Origin: Curtobacterium sp. VKM Ac-1393
GTDB taxonomy: Bacteria > Actinomycetota > Actinomycetes > Actinomycetales > Microbacteriaceae
Length of the DNA: 64,000 nt
Assembly (NCBI RefSeq): GCF_015350995.1
Contig: NZ_JADKRW010000003.1
Location: forward strand, 310,001 to 374,000
Reading direction: 5' to 3'
This document shows, one piece after another, positions 1 through 8,343 of the stretch. A program made the position numbers and the translations under genes. The stretch's first letter is position 1. Each line of letters starts with the position of its first letter. The notes under the pieces are model-generated. The model was not told the origin of the DNA. It was given only the letters and a program-made list of their open reading frames with translations, and searched no databases.

Positions 1-1
1 G

Positions 2-268
2 GTGCTCGTCGGCGACCAGCTGCTGCTGCCGGGGCTCGACGGCACGGTCCGTCGCTTCGACCTGGACGGTGTCGAGGTCGGCCGGAGCCAGCTCGCCTCT
101 CCGATCGCCGCGCCGCTCGTGGTCGTCGGCGACCGGGTGGTGGCCGTGGCGACCGACGGGACGGTCATGGCCTTCGACGCCGCACGGCTCGCCACCGCGA
201 CGACCGTGCCGTCCGTCCCCGCCGCGGCGGGCTCCACGCGCGCACCGGACGCCGAGGTGGCACGGTGA
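2..268 (+). CDS. C-terminal end of a PQQ-like beta-propeller protein (partial)
   Basis: Only the last 88 residues are visible; the frame is open to the left edge, so the real start lies outside the window. The residues alternate short hydrophobic strands with G-D-G-T-V turns (two copies, LDGTVRRFDLDG and TDGTVMAFDA), the pattern of PQQ-type or WD-like beta-propeller blades. The tail after the last blade is a short Pro/Ala-rich stretch. The stop overlaps the start of the first ABC permease by 4 nt (GTGA), so it is probably the first visible gene of the sugar-transport operon. Function cannot be named from this fragment; a sugar-binding or regulatory propeller would suit the context but is inference. 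Confidence 0.6.
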   Translation: MLVGDQLLLPGLDGTVRRFDLDGVEVGRSQLASPIAAPLVVVGDRVVAVATDGTVMAFDAARLATATTVPSVPAAAGSTRAPDAEVAR

Positions 269-1203
269 CCGCCGTGGTGGAGGCGACCACCGCCGCACCG
301 CGACCCGACGCGCCGGAGGTGCGCCGCGCCTCCCGGTCGACGCGCCGCCGCTCCCTGACACCGGTCCTGTTCCTGCTGCCCGCCGGGACCGCGATGACGG
401 TCTTCGTCATCGTGCCGGCGCTGCTGTCCTTCGTGGCGAGCTTCTTCTCGGTGCCGCTCGCCGGCGGTGCCTGGCGGTTCGTCGGACTCGACAACTACCT
501 GCGCATCGCGACCGACACGACGGTGCAGCGGGCGATCGTGAACACCGTCGCCTACGCCGCCATGACGATCGTGCCGAGCCTCGTCATCGGACTCGTGCTC
601 GCACTGCTCGCCGAGTCGGTGTCCCGCGGCCGCCCCTTCGTCCGCACCGCGCTGTTCCTGCCGATGACCGCCAACCTGGTCGCGATGGCCGTCGTGTTCC
701 GCTGGGTCTTCGCGTACCAGGGCGGATTCGTGAACCAGGTGCTCGGCGTCGTCGGCGTCGAACCGGTGAACTGGCTCGGCGACACGCACACCTCACTGGT
801 CACGGTTGCCCTGGTGGGCGTCTGGCGCAGCGCCTCGTTCAGCATGATGATCTTCATCGCCGGCTTCGCGACCATCCCCGGCAGCGTGCAGGAGGCCGCG
901 CGCGCCGAGGGCATCCGCGGGTTCCGGAAACTCCGGCACATCACGCTCCCGATGATGCGCCCGACCGTCGTGTTCGCGACCGTGCTGGCGATCCTCGGCT
1001 CCGTGCAGGTCTTCGACACCATCAACGTGATGACCCAGGGCGGCCCGCTCTACTCGACCGAGACGATCCTGACCGAGACGTACAAGCTCGGCTTCCAGTA
1101 CTTCGACCTCGGGTCGGCGTCCGCGCTGTCCTTCCTGCTGCTGGTCGTGCTCGTCGCGATCGGCCTCGTGCAGCGCCGGGTCCTCGCCGGGGGCGACCGA
1201 TGA
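265..1203 (+). CDS. Carbohydrate ABC transporter permease, MalF/UgpA type
   Basis: This 312-residue integral membrane subunit should form the translocation pore with the next gene product. After a basic N-terminus there are about six hydrophobic segments. The EAA loop that docks on the ATPase starts at residue 210 (EAARAEG, then an ITLP ending), the hallmark of binding-protein-dependent permeases. A GTG start is chosen because it overlaps the upstream stop as GTGA; the downstream gene starts in an ATGA overlap. Operon order is permease, permease, binding protein, ATPase. Members of this family (CUT1) import oligosaccharides, polyols or glycerol-3-phosphate; the substrate cannot be read from the sequence. 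Confidence 0.93.
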   Translation: MTAVVEATTAAPRPDAPEVRRASRSTRRRSLTPVLFLLPAGTAMTVFVIVPALLSFVASFFSVPLAGGAWRFVGLDNYLRIATDTTVQRAIVNTVAYAAMTIVPSLVIGLVLALLAESVSRGRPFVRTALFLPMTANLVAMAVVFRWVFAYQGGFVNQVLGVVGVEPVNWLGDTHTSLVTVALVGVWRSASFSMMIFIAGFATIPGSVQEAARAEGIRGFRKLRHITLPMMRPTVVFATVLAILGSVQVFDTINVMTQGGPLYSTETILTETYKLGFQYFDLGSASALSFLLLVVLVAIGLVQRRVLAGGDR

Positions 1204-2021
1204 GCGCCGCGGTCCGGTCCCTCAAGTGGGTCCTCGTCGTCCTCGCGGTGGCGATCAGCCTGTTCCCGTTCTACTGGATGCTCCGCACCGCGCTCGCCCC
1301 GGCGACCGAGGTGTACGCCGACGGCATCTCGTTCCTGCCGACGTCGATCGACGGCTCGGCGTTCGTCCGGGCCTTCGAGCAGGCCGGGCTCGGCCGGGCC
1401 GTCGTCACCGGGGCGATCGTCACCGTCGCGATCCTCGTGCTGCAACTCATCACCTGCGTGCCCGCCGCCTACGTCCTGGCGAAGGTGCGGATGCGCGGCG
1501 CGGGCACCGGACTCGCGATCGTCCTCGGCTGCCTGCTCGTCCCGACCCAGGTCACCCTCGTGCCGCTGTTCGTCGGGGTGAACGTCGCCGGGCTCGGCGA
1601 CAGCATCGTCGGCCTCGTCCTGCCCTTCGCGACGAGCGCGTTCGGCATCTTCCTGCTGCGGCAGCAGATGCTCGCGATCCCGGACACCCTGCTCGAAGCG
1701 GCCCGCACCGACGGGCTCGGGCACTGGCAGGTCCTGCGCAAGGTGGTCGTGCCGATGGCCGGTCCCGGGATCGCCGCGTTCTCGGTCTTCTCGGTGTTCA
1801 CGCACTGGAACGACTACATGTGGCCGCTGCTGGTGTCCCGCTCCGCGTCGACCGTCACCCCGCCGCTCGCGCTGGCGCAGTTCCAGCAGGCCGACACCGG
1901 CATCGACTTCTCGGCCCTGGCCGCCGGCGCCGTGATCGTCACCGCCCCGGTCGTCATCCTCTTCCTCGTCGCCCAGCGCCGCTTCGTCCAGGGCATGAGC
2001 GGTGCGGATATCCCCGGATGA
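1200..2021 (+). CDS. Carbohydrate ABC transporter permease, MalG/UgpE type
   Basis: This is the second pore subunit, 273 residues with six predicted membrane segments. The start is the ATG in an ATGA overlap with the first permease. Its N-terminus (FPFYWMLRTAL) is typical of MalG-type subunits, which begin with a membrane helix followed by a conserved Trp-Met. The EAA loop begins at residue 166 (EAARTDG) and ends VVVP. A much longer in-frame reading is open upstream but lies wholly inside the first permease gene and has no family similarity. It should pair one-to-one with the upstream permease. Confidence 0.93.
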   Translation: MSAAVRSLKWVLVVLAVAISLFPFYWMLRTALAPATEVYADGISFLPTSIDGSAFVRAFEQAGLGRAVVTGAIVTVAILVLQLITCVPAAYVLAKVRMRGAGTGLAIVLGCLLVPTQVTLVPLFVGVNVAGLGDSIVGLVLPFATSAFGIFLLRQQMLAIPDTLLEAARTDGLGHWQVLRKVVVPMAGPGIAAFSVFSVFTHWNDYMWPLLVSRSASTVTPPLALAQFQQADTGIDFSALAAGAVIVTAPVVILFLVAQRRFVQGMSGADIPG

Positions 2022-2087
2022 CCCGTCCCCGTCACCACCCCGACCCCCGCCCCGCACACCCACCCACCCACCCGTAGGAGACACCCC

Positions 2088-3392
2088 ATGCGCACCTCCC
2101 GCCTCACCGCCCTCGCCGGGATCGCCGCCGCCGGCGCCCTCGTCCTCACCGGCTGCTCCACCGCCAGCCCCGCCGCCGAGCAGTCCGTCGCCGCGGCAGG
2201 TGACCTCAGCACCTGCAAGCCGTCCGACAACACCATCAACGTCACCTTCGGCACCCAGGCCGCCGAGGCCATGAAGATCGCCGCCGCGAAGGTCGAGGAG
2301 GAGTACCCCGGGCTCACGATCAACGCGACGCCGCAGTCGACCTCGAGCTACGACGACCTGACCCAGAAGGTCGTCGGCGACATCGCGGTCGGCAAGCGCC
2401 CCGACCTGATCATGACCGGCCTCGGGCAGCTCCGCTTCTGGGTGGACAGCTACCACCCGGCGACCATCGACGAGTCCGCGCTGCCGAGCACCTACCAGAA
2501 GCAGTTCCTCGCCGCCGGCACGGTCGACGGCGAGACGTACCTGGCGCCCGCGCAGATCTCGACCCCCGTGCTCCTGGTCAACCAGGACGCGCTCGACGCT
2601 GCCGGCGCCGGGAACGGCGACGACATCCACACCTTCGACGACCTCGTCACCGCAGCGAAGAAGGTGACCGCCGACACCGGATCGCCGTCGGTGAGCATCC
2701 CGACGCAGGGGCTGCCGGACTGGTTCTCGCAGGCGTTCGTGCAGGGCGCCGGTGACACGTTCGTCGCCGACGACGGCACCGCCGGGTTCGGCACGGACCA
2801 GGGCGCGAAGGACCTGTCGATCTGGTCCGACCTGGCGAAGGACAAGCTCGAGGCCGGGGTCGGCGACCAGGACGCGATGGCGAACTTCACGTCGGGCAAG
2901 ACCGCGTTCCTCGTCTACACCACGTCGACGATCTCGACGATCCAGCAGGGCATCGGCGGCGCGTTCGCCTGGAAGGCCGTCGACCTGCCCACCGTCAACG
3001 GCGGCGACGGCGCGCTGCCGGCCGGCGGCAACGGCTGGGTGGTGCTGAGCGACGACTCCTGCCGCGCCGGCTACGCGAACGCCCTGGTCGGTGCGCTGCT
3101 GTCGAAGGACGCGGTGCTCGCCGCCAGCGGCACCTCGTACTCGTACATCCCGGTGGACAAGGCCGCGGCGAAGGAGCTCCTGTCCGGCGACGACGTCTCC
3201 GAGCAGCAGCGCTACGCCTGGTCGTACGACAAGCCCCTGACGCAGTGGGGCGGGTTCCCGGGCAAGTCGACCAAGCAGGTGAACGACACACTGCGTCAGA
3301 TGGCGCAGGGGCTGCAGTCCGGTGCCGACACGACGTCCACGGTGGAGACCTCCGCCACGGCGATCGACTCGATCGTGCGGGCCGCACAGTGA
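2088..3392 (+). CDS. Sugar ABC transporter substrate-binding lipoprotein
   Basis: This 434-residue extracellular solute-binding protein captures the substrate outside the membrane. Residues 1-23 form a lipoprotein signal with a lipobox LTGC, so Cys23 should be lipidated and anchor it to the membrane. The mature part has the pattern of family 1 solute-binding proteins, with a start like NTINVTFGTQAAEAMKIAA and a later run of sugar-contact segments. The ATG is preceded by a good Shine-Dalgarno sequence (TAGGAG). Unusually, the binding protein follows the permeases rather than preceding them. Its stop overlaps the ATPase start (GTGA). Confidence 0.93.
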   Translation: MRTSRLTALAGIAAAGALVLTGCSTASPAAEQSVAAAGDLSTCKPSDNTINVTFGTQAAEAMKIAAAKVEEEYPGLTINATPQSTSSYDDLTQKVVGDIAVGKRPDLIMTGLGQLRFWVDSYHPATIDESALPSTYQKQFLAAGTVDGETYLAPAQISTPVLLVNQDALDAAGAGNGDDIHTFDDLVTAAKKVTADTGSPSVSIPTQGLPDWFSQAFVQGAGDTFVADDGTAGFGTDQGAKDLSIWSDLAKDKLEAGVGDQDAMANFTSGKTAFLVYTTSTISTIQQGIGGAFAWKAVDLPTVNGGDGALPAGGNGWVVLSDDSCRAGYANALVGALLSKDAVLAASGTSYSYIPVDKAAAKELLSGDDVSEQQRYAWSYDKPLTQWGGFPGKSTKQVNDTLRQMAQGLQSGADTTSTVETSATAIDSIVRAAQ

Positions 3393-4483
3393 CCCGCGTC
3401 GACGTCCGCGGCCTGCGGAAGACCTTCGGCGACCACGTCGCACTCGACGGGATCGACCTGACGATCGCCGACGGCGAGCAGGTCGCGGTCCTCGGCCCGT
3501 CCGGGTCCGGCAAGTCCACGCTCCTGCGCGTGATCGCCGGCCTCGAGGACCAAGAGTCCGGCTCGGTGCTCTTCGACGACGTCGCGCAGGAGGGTGTCCC
3601 GCCGCACCGCCGCGACAGCGCCATCGTGTTCCAGCACTTCGCGCTCTACCCGCACCTCACCGCGCTCGAGAACATCACGCTCGGACTGCGGCACGGGCTC
3701 GGCCTCGGCAAGGCGGAGGCCGACGCACGGGCCCACGACATCGCGGAGCGGATGCGCGTGCAGGACCTGCTCGGCCGGAAGCCCAAGGCCATGTCCGGCG
3801 GGCAGCGTCAGCGCATCGCCCTCGCCCGGGCGCTGGCACGGCGCAGCGGGATCGTGCTGCTCGACGAGCCGCTCTCCGGGCTCGACGCACAGCTGCACGC
3901 GGTGCTCCGCCTCGAGATCGCCTCGCTGTTGCGCGGCGTCGGTGCGACCGGCATCAACGTCACGCACGACCAGCTCGACGCGATGGCGATGGCGGACCGG
4001 ATCGCGGTCATCAACCACGGTCGGCTCGAGCAGGTCGGCACACCCGACGAGCTCTACGCGGCGCCGGCGACCACGTTCGTCGCCGGGTTCATCGGGACAC
4101 CCCCGATGAACCTGTTCCCCGCCGCACCCGACGGCGCGACCGCGCTCGGCACGGTGCGCGCCGACCCCGTGACCGCGCTCGTCCTCGGGGTCCGTCCCGA
4201 GCACCTCGCGCTGCACGCGGACGGCGCACCCTGGCACCTCACCGGACGGGTCGCGATGGTCGAGCCCACGGGCCAGGACCGCGTCGTCCAGATCGTGCTC
4301 GACGACGGCACGACCGCGGCGTTCCGGACCCCGATCACGATGACCCCGGCGCTCGGGTCCTCGGTCCGGGTCGGCGCCGCGTCGCACCACGTGCACGTCT
4401 ACCGCGACGGCGTCCGGGTCGGCGACATGTCCGACGTCGCGCACGGCGTCCTCCGTGCGGACCCTGCCGGGGTCGCGGCGTGA
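3389..4483 (+). CDS. ABC transporter ATP-binding protein, MalK/UgpC type
   Basis: This 364-residue ATPase energises the transporter. Walker A is GPSGSGKST (residues 36-44), Q-loop Gln82, signature SGGQRQ from 136, Walker B LLDE with Asp159/Glu160, D-loop SGLD and switch His193. The region after about residue 240 is a TOBE/OB-like regulatory domain as in MalK. The start is GTG at 3389, giving a 4-nt overlap with the binding protein. A longer open frame reaches back inside that gene but is not credible. Its C-terminal Val-Ala-Ala overlaps the next gene by 4 nt. Confidence 0.93.
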   Translation: MTRVDVRGLRKTFGDHVALDGIDLTIADGEQVAVLGPSGSGKSTLLRVIAGLEDQESGSVLFDDVAQEGVPPHRRDSAIVFQHFALYPHLTALENITLGLRHGLGLGKAEADARAHDIAERMRVQDLLGRKPKAMSGGQRQRIALARALARRSGIVLLDEPLSGLDAQLHAVLRLEIASLLRGVGATGINVTHDQLDAMAMADRIAVINHGRLEQVGTPDELYAAPATTFVAGFIGTPPMNLFPAAPDGATALGTVRADPVTALVLGVRPEHLALHADGAPWHLTGRVAMVEPTGQDRVVQIVLDDGTTAAFRTPITMTPALGSSVRVGAASHHVHVYRDGVRVGDMSDVAHGVLRADPAGVAA

Positions 4484-5130
4484 CGGGTGGGGTGGGTCCC
4501 TCGGCGATGGTCGTGTTCGACTGGAACGGCACCGTCGTGCTCGACGCGGACCGGGCCTGGGAGTCGCTCAACGCGGCGCTCCGCGAGCAGCACGTCGCCG
4601 AGGTCCCGCGGTCCGCGTTCACGACCGAGTTCCGGCTGCCGATGGCGGACATGTTCCGGCGACTCGGGGTGGCCGGATCCGAGGTCGCGGTCGCCGACGC
4701 CACCTGGAACCGCCGGATGACCACGAGCGAGACGACGCTGCGGCCCGGTGCGGTCGAGGCGATCGAGGCGCTCCACGGGGACGGCGTCTGGCTCGGAGTG
4801 GTCTCGGCCGCGGCCGCGGCCGCCCTGGCGCACGACCGCTCGACGCTGGGGGTGCCGGATCGGTGGGGCACGGTGCTGGCACCCGCCGAGGACAAGACGA
4901 CCGTGCTGCGCGCACTCCGGCACCACGCCGACGTCGCGTACTACGTCGGCGACACCGCGTACGACATGCGCTGCGCCGCCGCCTCCGGCTACGTGCCGGT
5001 CGGGGTCGGCGACGGCTACGCCCCCGACGAGGCCCTGTGGGAGGCCGGCGCGACGCACGTGCTCCGTGACCTGCGCGACCTCGTCACGCTGGTGCGGGGG
5101 TCCGGCTCGGCACGAGAACGGGCGGCCTGA
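4480..5130 (+). CDS. HAD-superfamily protein with a DWNGT motif
   Basis: This 216-residue protein is translationally coupled to the ATPase (GTGA). HAD motifs are visible: motif I DWNGT (Asp14), motif II VVSAA, motif III Lys in EDKTT, and motif IV YVGDTAYD. A cap-like helical insert lies between motifs I and II, as in phosphoglycolate-phosphatase-like HADs. The second motif I residue that normally is Asp (DxD, the general acid of phosphatases) is Asn here. It may therefore be a poor phosphatase, or have another HAD activity. ATG at 4507 is an alternative start. Operon position suggests handling of a phosphorylated sugar derived from the imported substrate, but that is inference. Confidence 0.8.
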   Translation: MTGGVGPSAMVVFDWNGTVVLDADRAWESLNAALREQHVAEVPRSAFTTEFRLPMADMFRRLGVAGSEVAVADATWNRRMTTSETTLRPGAVEAIEALHGDGVWLGVVSAAAAAALAHDRSTLGVPDRWGTVLAPAEDKTTVLRALRHHADVAYYVGDTAYDMRCAAASGYVPVGVGDGYAPDEALWEAGATHVLRDLRDLVTLVRGSGSARERAA

Positions 5131-5448
5131 CGCCGGTCGGGTCGGGATCGTGTGCAGCAACGGTCGGGTCCGGATGTCGGACCCGACCGTTGCTGCGCAC
5201 GAAGCGCGGGGTGCGGGGGCGCGGGGCGGCCGGGAGGCGCGGGGCGGGCCCGCCACGGGCCTCCCGGCCGGTACGGGGTCGCGCCGGGCTGGCGCCGACG
5301 CGGAACGACGATCGCGACGTCGTACGACGACGACGTCGTCGTTCCTCCCGCCGCGCGGCATCCCGCGCGCTCAACGAACGACCAACGCGATGTCGCACGA
5401 CAGCGAGGACGTCGTTCCGGGTCGGGCCCGCCAGCCCGACCAGACGCC
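5131..5448. other. Gene-free stretch holding several hairpins
   Basis: No credible gene is seen between the HAD gene and the convergent SDR gene. The stretch contains at least four inverted repeats: 5154-5196 (19-bp arms), 5228-5269 (11-bp outer arms GGCCGGGAGGC with an inner GC palindrome), 5302-5345 (10-bp arms GGAACGACGA) and a short GTCGGG/CCCGAC pair near 5424-5443. The first is a likely terminator for the sugar operon, and the others may stop transcription from the opposite side. Confidence 0.7.
5154..5196 (+). terminator. Intrinsic-type hairpin after the sugar ABC operon
   Basis: A perfect 19-bp inverted repeat (5154-5172 and 5178-5196) with a 5-nt loop, 23 nt past the HAD stop codon. 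There is no U-tract, which is usual in this GC-rich group. Confidence 0.7.
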
Positions 5449-6354
5449 CTACGCGACCCGCACGCCGGAGTAGGCGCCCGCCGCGATGTCCTCGAGCAGC
5501 CCGGGACCGGTCGGCTCCCACCCGAAGGCCTGCCGCGTGACGTCCGACGTCGCCGACATCTCCATGCCGAAGAACCGGCCGATGAACCCGAAGTGCGCGT
5601 CCGCGTCCGCCGGGTCGATCGAGGTCACCGGCAGCCCGAGGACCTCGCCGATGGCCTCGGCGATCGCGCGGGTCGGGATCGCGGTCTCGGCGACGGCGTG
5701 CAGCCGCGTGCCGGCCGGGGCCTGCTCGAGCCCGAGGCGGACGAGCCGGGCGGCGTCGGTGACGTGCACGGCCGCCCAGCTGTTGGTGCCGTCGCCGACG
5801 TAGCCGGAGACGCCGCGCTGCTGGGCTGCCCCGACGATCGCCGCGATGAAGCCGTGGTCACCGGTGCCGTGCGTGGTGGGGCTGAACCGGGCCGCGATCG
5901 TGCGCACCCCCTGGTCGACGAAGTCGAAGCCGCGGTTCTCGCTGCCGCCGCGCATGCTGTCCGGGCCGACGAACGGGTTGGCGTCCGTTTCGGTCGAGGG
6001 GCGGCCCTGGGCGAGCCCGGCGACGCCCGACGCGAGCACGAACGGGCGGTCCGTGCCGACGAGCGCTGCACCGATGGTCTCGACGGCGGCCCGCTCGCTG
6101 GCGTTGGTGGCGGCGGGGTTCGCCCAGTCGTGCTTGTTCGCGAGGTGCAGGACGCCCTCGGCTTCGGAAGCGCCCCGGCGGATGGCGTCCAGGTCGTCGA
6201 GGTCGCCCCGGAGGACGGTGACGCCCTTCGCCTCGAGCGCTGCGGCCGAGGCGTCGGAACGCGCGAGCCCGGTGACGGTGTGTCCGGCGGCGAGCAGGTC
6301 GTCGACGGTGTGGGAGCCGATCCAGCCGGAGGCCCCGGTGACGAACACGTGCAT
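5449..6354 (-). CDS. SDR-family NAD(P)-dependent oxidoreductase
   Basis: This is a 301-residue extended/atypical short-chain dehydrogenase. The N-terminal Rossmann motif GASGWIGS lies at residues 7-14, followed by a domain that binds the dinucleotide (LLAAGHTVTGLARSD) and a LRGDLDDLD segment, as in NAD-dependent epimerase/NmrA-like proteins. The start at 6354 is chosen because GAAAGGA precedes it at a good distance; an earlier in-frame ATG would add 13 residues with no family match. It is transcribed divergently from a TetR regulator whose operators lie between them, so it is the probable regulated target. Substrate unknown. Confidence 0.87.
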   Translation of the reverse strand: MHVFVTGASGWIGSHTVDDLLAAGHTVTGLARSDASAAALEAKGVTVLRGDLDDLDAIRRGASEAEGVLHLANKHDWANPAATNASERAAVETIGAALVGTDRPFVLASGVAGLAQGRPSTETDANPFVGPDSMRGGSENRGFDFVDQGVRTIAARFSPTTHGTGDHGFIAAIVGAAQQRGVSGYVGDGTNSWAAVHVTDAARLVRLGLEQAPAGTRLHAVAETAIPTRAIAEAIGEVLGLPVTSIDPADADAHFGFIGRFFGMEMSATSDVTRQAFGWEPTGPGLLEDIAAGAYSGVRVA

Positions 6355-6384
6355 GAGTGGTCCTTTCGCAGGCGTCCACGGCGC

Positions 6385-6405
6385 TGATGTCATGAACTGA
6401 CATCA
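6385..6405. promoter_or_regulatory. TetR operator candidate 1
   Basis: A perfect inverted repeat TGATGTCA-N5-TGACATCA in the gap between the divergent SDR and TetR genes. Size and symmetry are those of a TetR dimer site. Confidence 0.75.
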
Positions 6406-6416
6406 CCGTAGCACTC

Positions 6417-6435
6417 GATGTCATCCGCTGTCATC
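6417..6435. promoter_or_regulatory. TetR operator candidate 2
   Basis: A second, imperfect copy of the same site (GATGTCA-N5-TGTCATC, one mismatched pair) 11 bp downstream of the first, about 29 bp before the tetR start. Confidence 0.65.
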
Positions 6436-6463
6436 AAAACGTCCTGATCAGTAGACTCTCCGC

Positions 6464-7036
6464 ATGGCTCGCTGGCAACCCGGAACGCGTGAACGACTCC
6501 AGGCGGTCGCACTGCAGCTCTTCGCCTCCGAGGGCTACGACGGCACCACGGTCGCGCGGATCGCCGCCGAGGCGCAGGTCACCGAACGCACCTTCTTCCG
6601 GCACTTCGCCGACAAGCGCGAGGTCCTGTTCGCCGGCCAGGACGACTTCCTCGCGGTGTTCGTGGACCCGATCACGGCCGCCCCGGCCGACACGGCGCCG
6701 TTCGACCTGGTCGGCCGAGCCCTCGACGCCGCCGCAGCCTTCTTCCCCGAGGACCGCCGGTCGTGGTCACGGGCCCGGCAGACGATCATCGACGCGAACT
6801 CGGCACTCGGCGAGCGGGAGCTCGGCAAGCTCGCCACCCTGAAGGCACGCCTGGGCGAGGTCCTGCGTGAACGGGGCGTGGCCGAACCGGCGGCGACGAT
6901 GGCCGCCGAGACCGCCGTGACGGTGTTCCACCTGTCGTTCGCGCAGTGGATCACCGCGAACGAAGAGCGCCCCTTCGCGGCGATCGTGCGCGAACGGCTC
7001 GACGCCCTGACGATGCTGGTGCACCCCGGGCGTTGA
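6464..7036 (+). CDS. TetR/AcrR family transcriptional regulator
   Basis: A 190-residue repressor. Residues 8-54 are a canonical TetR HTH: an N-terminal helix (TRERLQAVALQLF), then TTVARIAAEAQVTERTFFRHF, where the recognition helix ends in the Phe-Phe-Arg-His-Phe signature. The C-terminal ligand-binding half is all-helical and not recognisable to a subfamily. It is divergent from the SDR oxidoreductase, with two palindromes in between, so it probably represses that gene and itself. The ligand may be the SDR substrate; this is inference. Confidence 0.92.
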   Translation: MARWQPGTRERLQAVALQLFASEGYDGTTVARIAAEAQVTERTFFRHFADKREVLFAGQDDFLAVFVDPITAAPADTAPFDLVGRALDAAAAFFPEDRRSWSRARQTIIDANSALGERELGKLATLKARLGEVLRERGVAEPAATMAAETAVTVFHLSFAQWITANEERPFAAIVRERLDALTMLVHPGR

Positions 7037-7125
7037 GCCGGTTCTTGGCTTCCGCGCGCATCATGTAACGATCTGGTCACGACGCATCCCGCCGTGATCG
7101 CCGATCGATCGCGCCGGAGGTGCCC

Positions 7126-8334
7126 GTGACGACCAGCACGCTCTCGCCCGAGCAGGTCCGCACGACGAGCACGCCGGGCCGCACGACGACCGCGCCGGGC
7201 CACTCGACGACCGCGACGGGCCGGACACCACCGCCCCCGCTCACCCACCGTGCCCCCGCCCTCGACGGACTCCGGACCCTCGCGATCCTGGCCGTGGTCC
7301 TGTACCACCTGCACGTCCCGCAGTTCGAGGGCGGCTTCATCGGCGTGACGGTGTTCTTCGTGCTGTCCGGCTTCCTGATCACCACACTGCTGCTCGGTGA
7401 ACGCCGCCGCACCGGTCGTGTCCGGCTGGGTTCGTTCTGGGTCAAGCGCCTGCTGCGGCTCTACCCCGCGCTGCTCGTGTTCGTCGCGGTCGGTCTCGTG
7501 CTCTGGAACTGGGTCGGGGACTACAAGGGTGCATCGTTCTCGGCGGGCGAGGCCGGGGTCATCGCCCTGACGTACACGGGCAACCTGTTCCGCGCGTTCT
7601 GGGACACCACGCAGGGTGTCTTCGCGCACACGTGGAGCCTGTCCATGGAGGAGCAGTTCTACCTGGTCTGGCCACCCGTGCTCGTGCTGCTCGCGGCGCT
7701 GCGGACCCGTCGGCGGTGGCTGCTGACCGGACTCGGGGTCCTGGTGGTCGGGGCGTCAGCGGCGTCGTGGGCGAGCTACCGGACCCCGAGCGGCGGCGCC
7801 ACCCCGGACGTGTACTTCTCGCCCGTGCTCGGCGTCGTGCCGCTCGCGATCGGGTGCGCGCTCGCACTGCTGCTCGACGACGAACGGGTGCGCACCTGGA
7901 CCGCGGGGATCGCCGGGCACGTCGCGACCTGGGTCGGCCTCGGGTCCCTCGTCACGGTGCTCCTGTGGATCGACGACGACTGGACGCAGCACGCCTGGAC
8001 CTTCGGGGTGTTGCTGCCGGTCACCGGGCTGATCTCGGCGGTGCTCATCGGCGGGCTGGTGTCGGTGCGCACCCCCGTCGCCACTGTGCTGAGCTGGACC
8101 CCGGTGGCGTGGTTCGGCCGCCGGGTGTCGTACTCGGCGTACCTGTGGCACCCGCTCGTGATCGCGCTGCTCGGCACGTTCGCGATCGGCACATGGGGCA
8201 CCTTCGGCCTGGTCGGCACGGTGCTGCTCGTGTCGGTCGGCGCCGCCTACGCGGTCGAGGTGCCCGTGGAGCGGTTCCGCAAACACCTGCGCACCGGCGG
8301 TGCGGCTGTGCGCGGCTCGACCGCCCGCCCGTAG
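7126..8334 (+). CDS. Acyltransferase family 3 (OafA/YrhL-like) membrane protein
   Basis: This 402-residue membrane protein should transfer acyl groups (often acetyl) to cell-surface carbohydrate. After a 40-residue Thr/Pro-rich N-terminus comes the hallmark ALDGLRTLAILAVVLYH, with the catalytic His, then GFIGVTVFFVLSGFLIT and the conserved RRLYPAL-like segment (RLLRLYPALL). About ten membrane helices follow. GTG at 7126 is preferred over the in-frame GTG at 7120 because GGAGG sits 5 nt before it. There is no SGNH domain after the membrane part, so it is the short form of the family. Confidence 0.9.
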   Translation: MTTSTLSPEQVRTTSTPGRTTTAPGHSTTATGRTPPPPLTHRAPALDGLRTLAILAVVLYHLHVPQFEGGFIGVTVFFVLSGFLITTLLLGERRRTGRVRLGSFWVKRLLRLYPALLVFVAVGLVLWNWVGDYKGASFSAGEAGVIALTYTGNLFRAFWDTTQGVFAHTWSLSMEEQFYLVWPPVLVLLAALRTRRRWLLTGLGVLVVGASAASWASYRTPSGGATPDVYFSPVLGVVPLAIGCALALLLDDERVRTWTAGIAGHVATWVGLGSLVTVLLWIDDDWTQHAWTFGVLLPVTGLISAVLIGGLVSVRTPVATVLSWTPVAWFGRRVSYSAYLWHPLVIALLGTFAIGTWGTFGLVGTVLLVSVGAAYAVEVPVERFRKHLRTGGAAVRGSTARP

Positions 8335-8343
8335 GCTCGGCCC

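Noticed and set aside
1050-3443. Long open minus-strand frame opposite the ABC transporter genes
   Set aside because: It is antisense to genes with clear family motifs and is a side effect of GC-rich third codon positions; no motif is visible.
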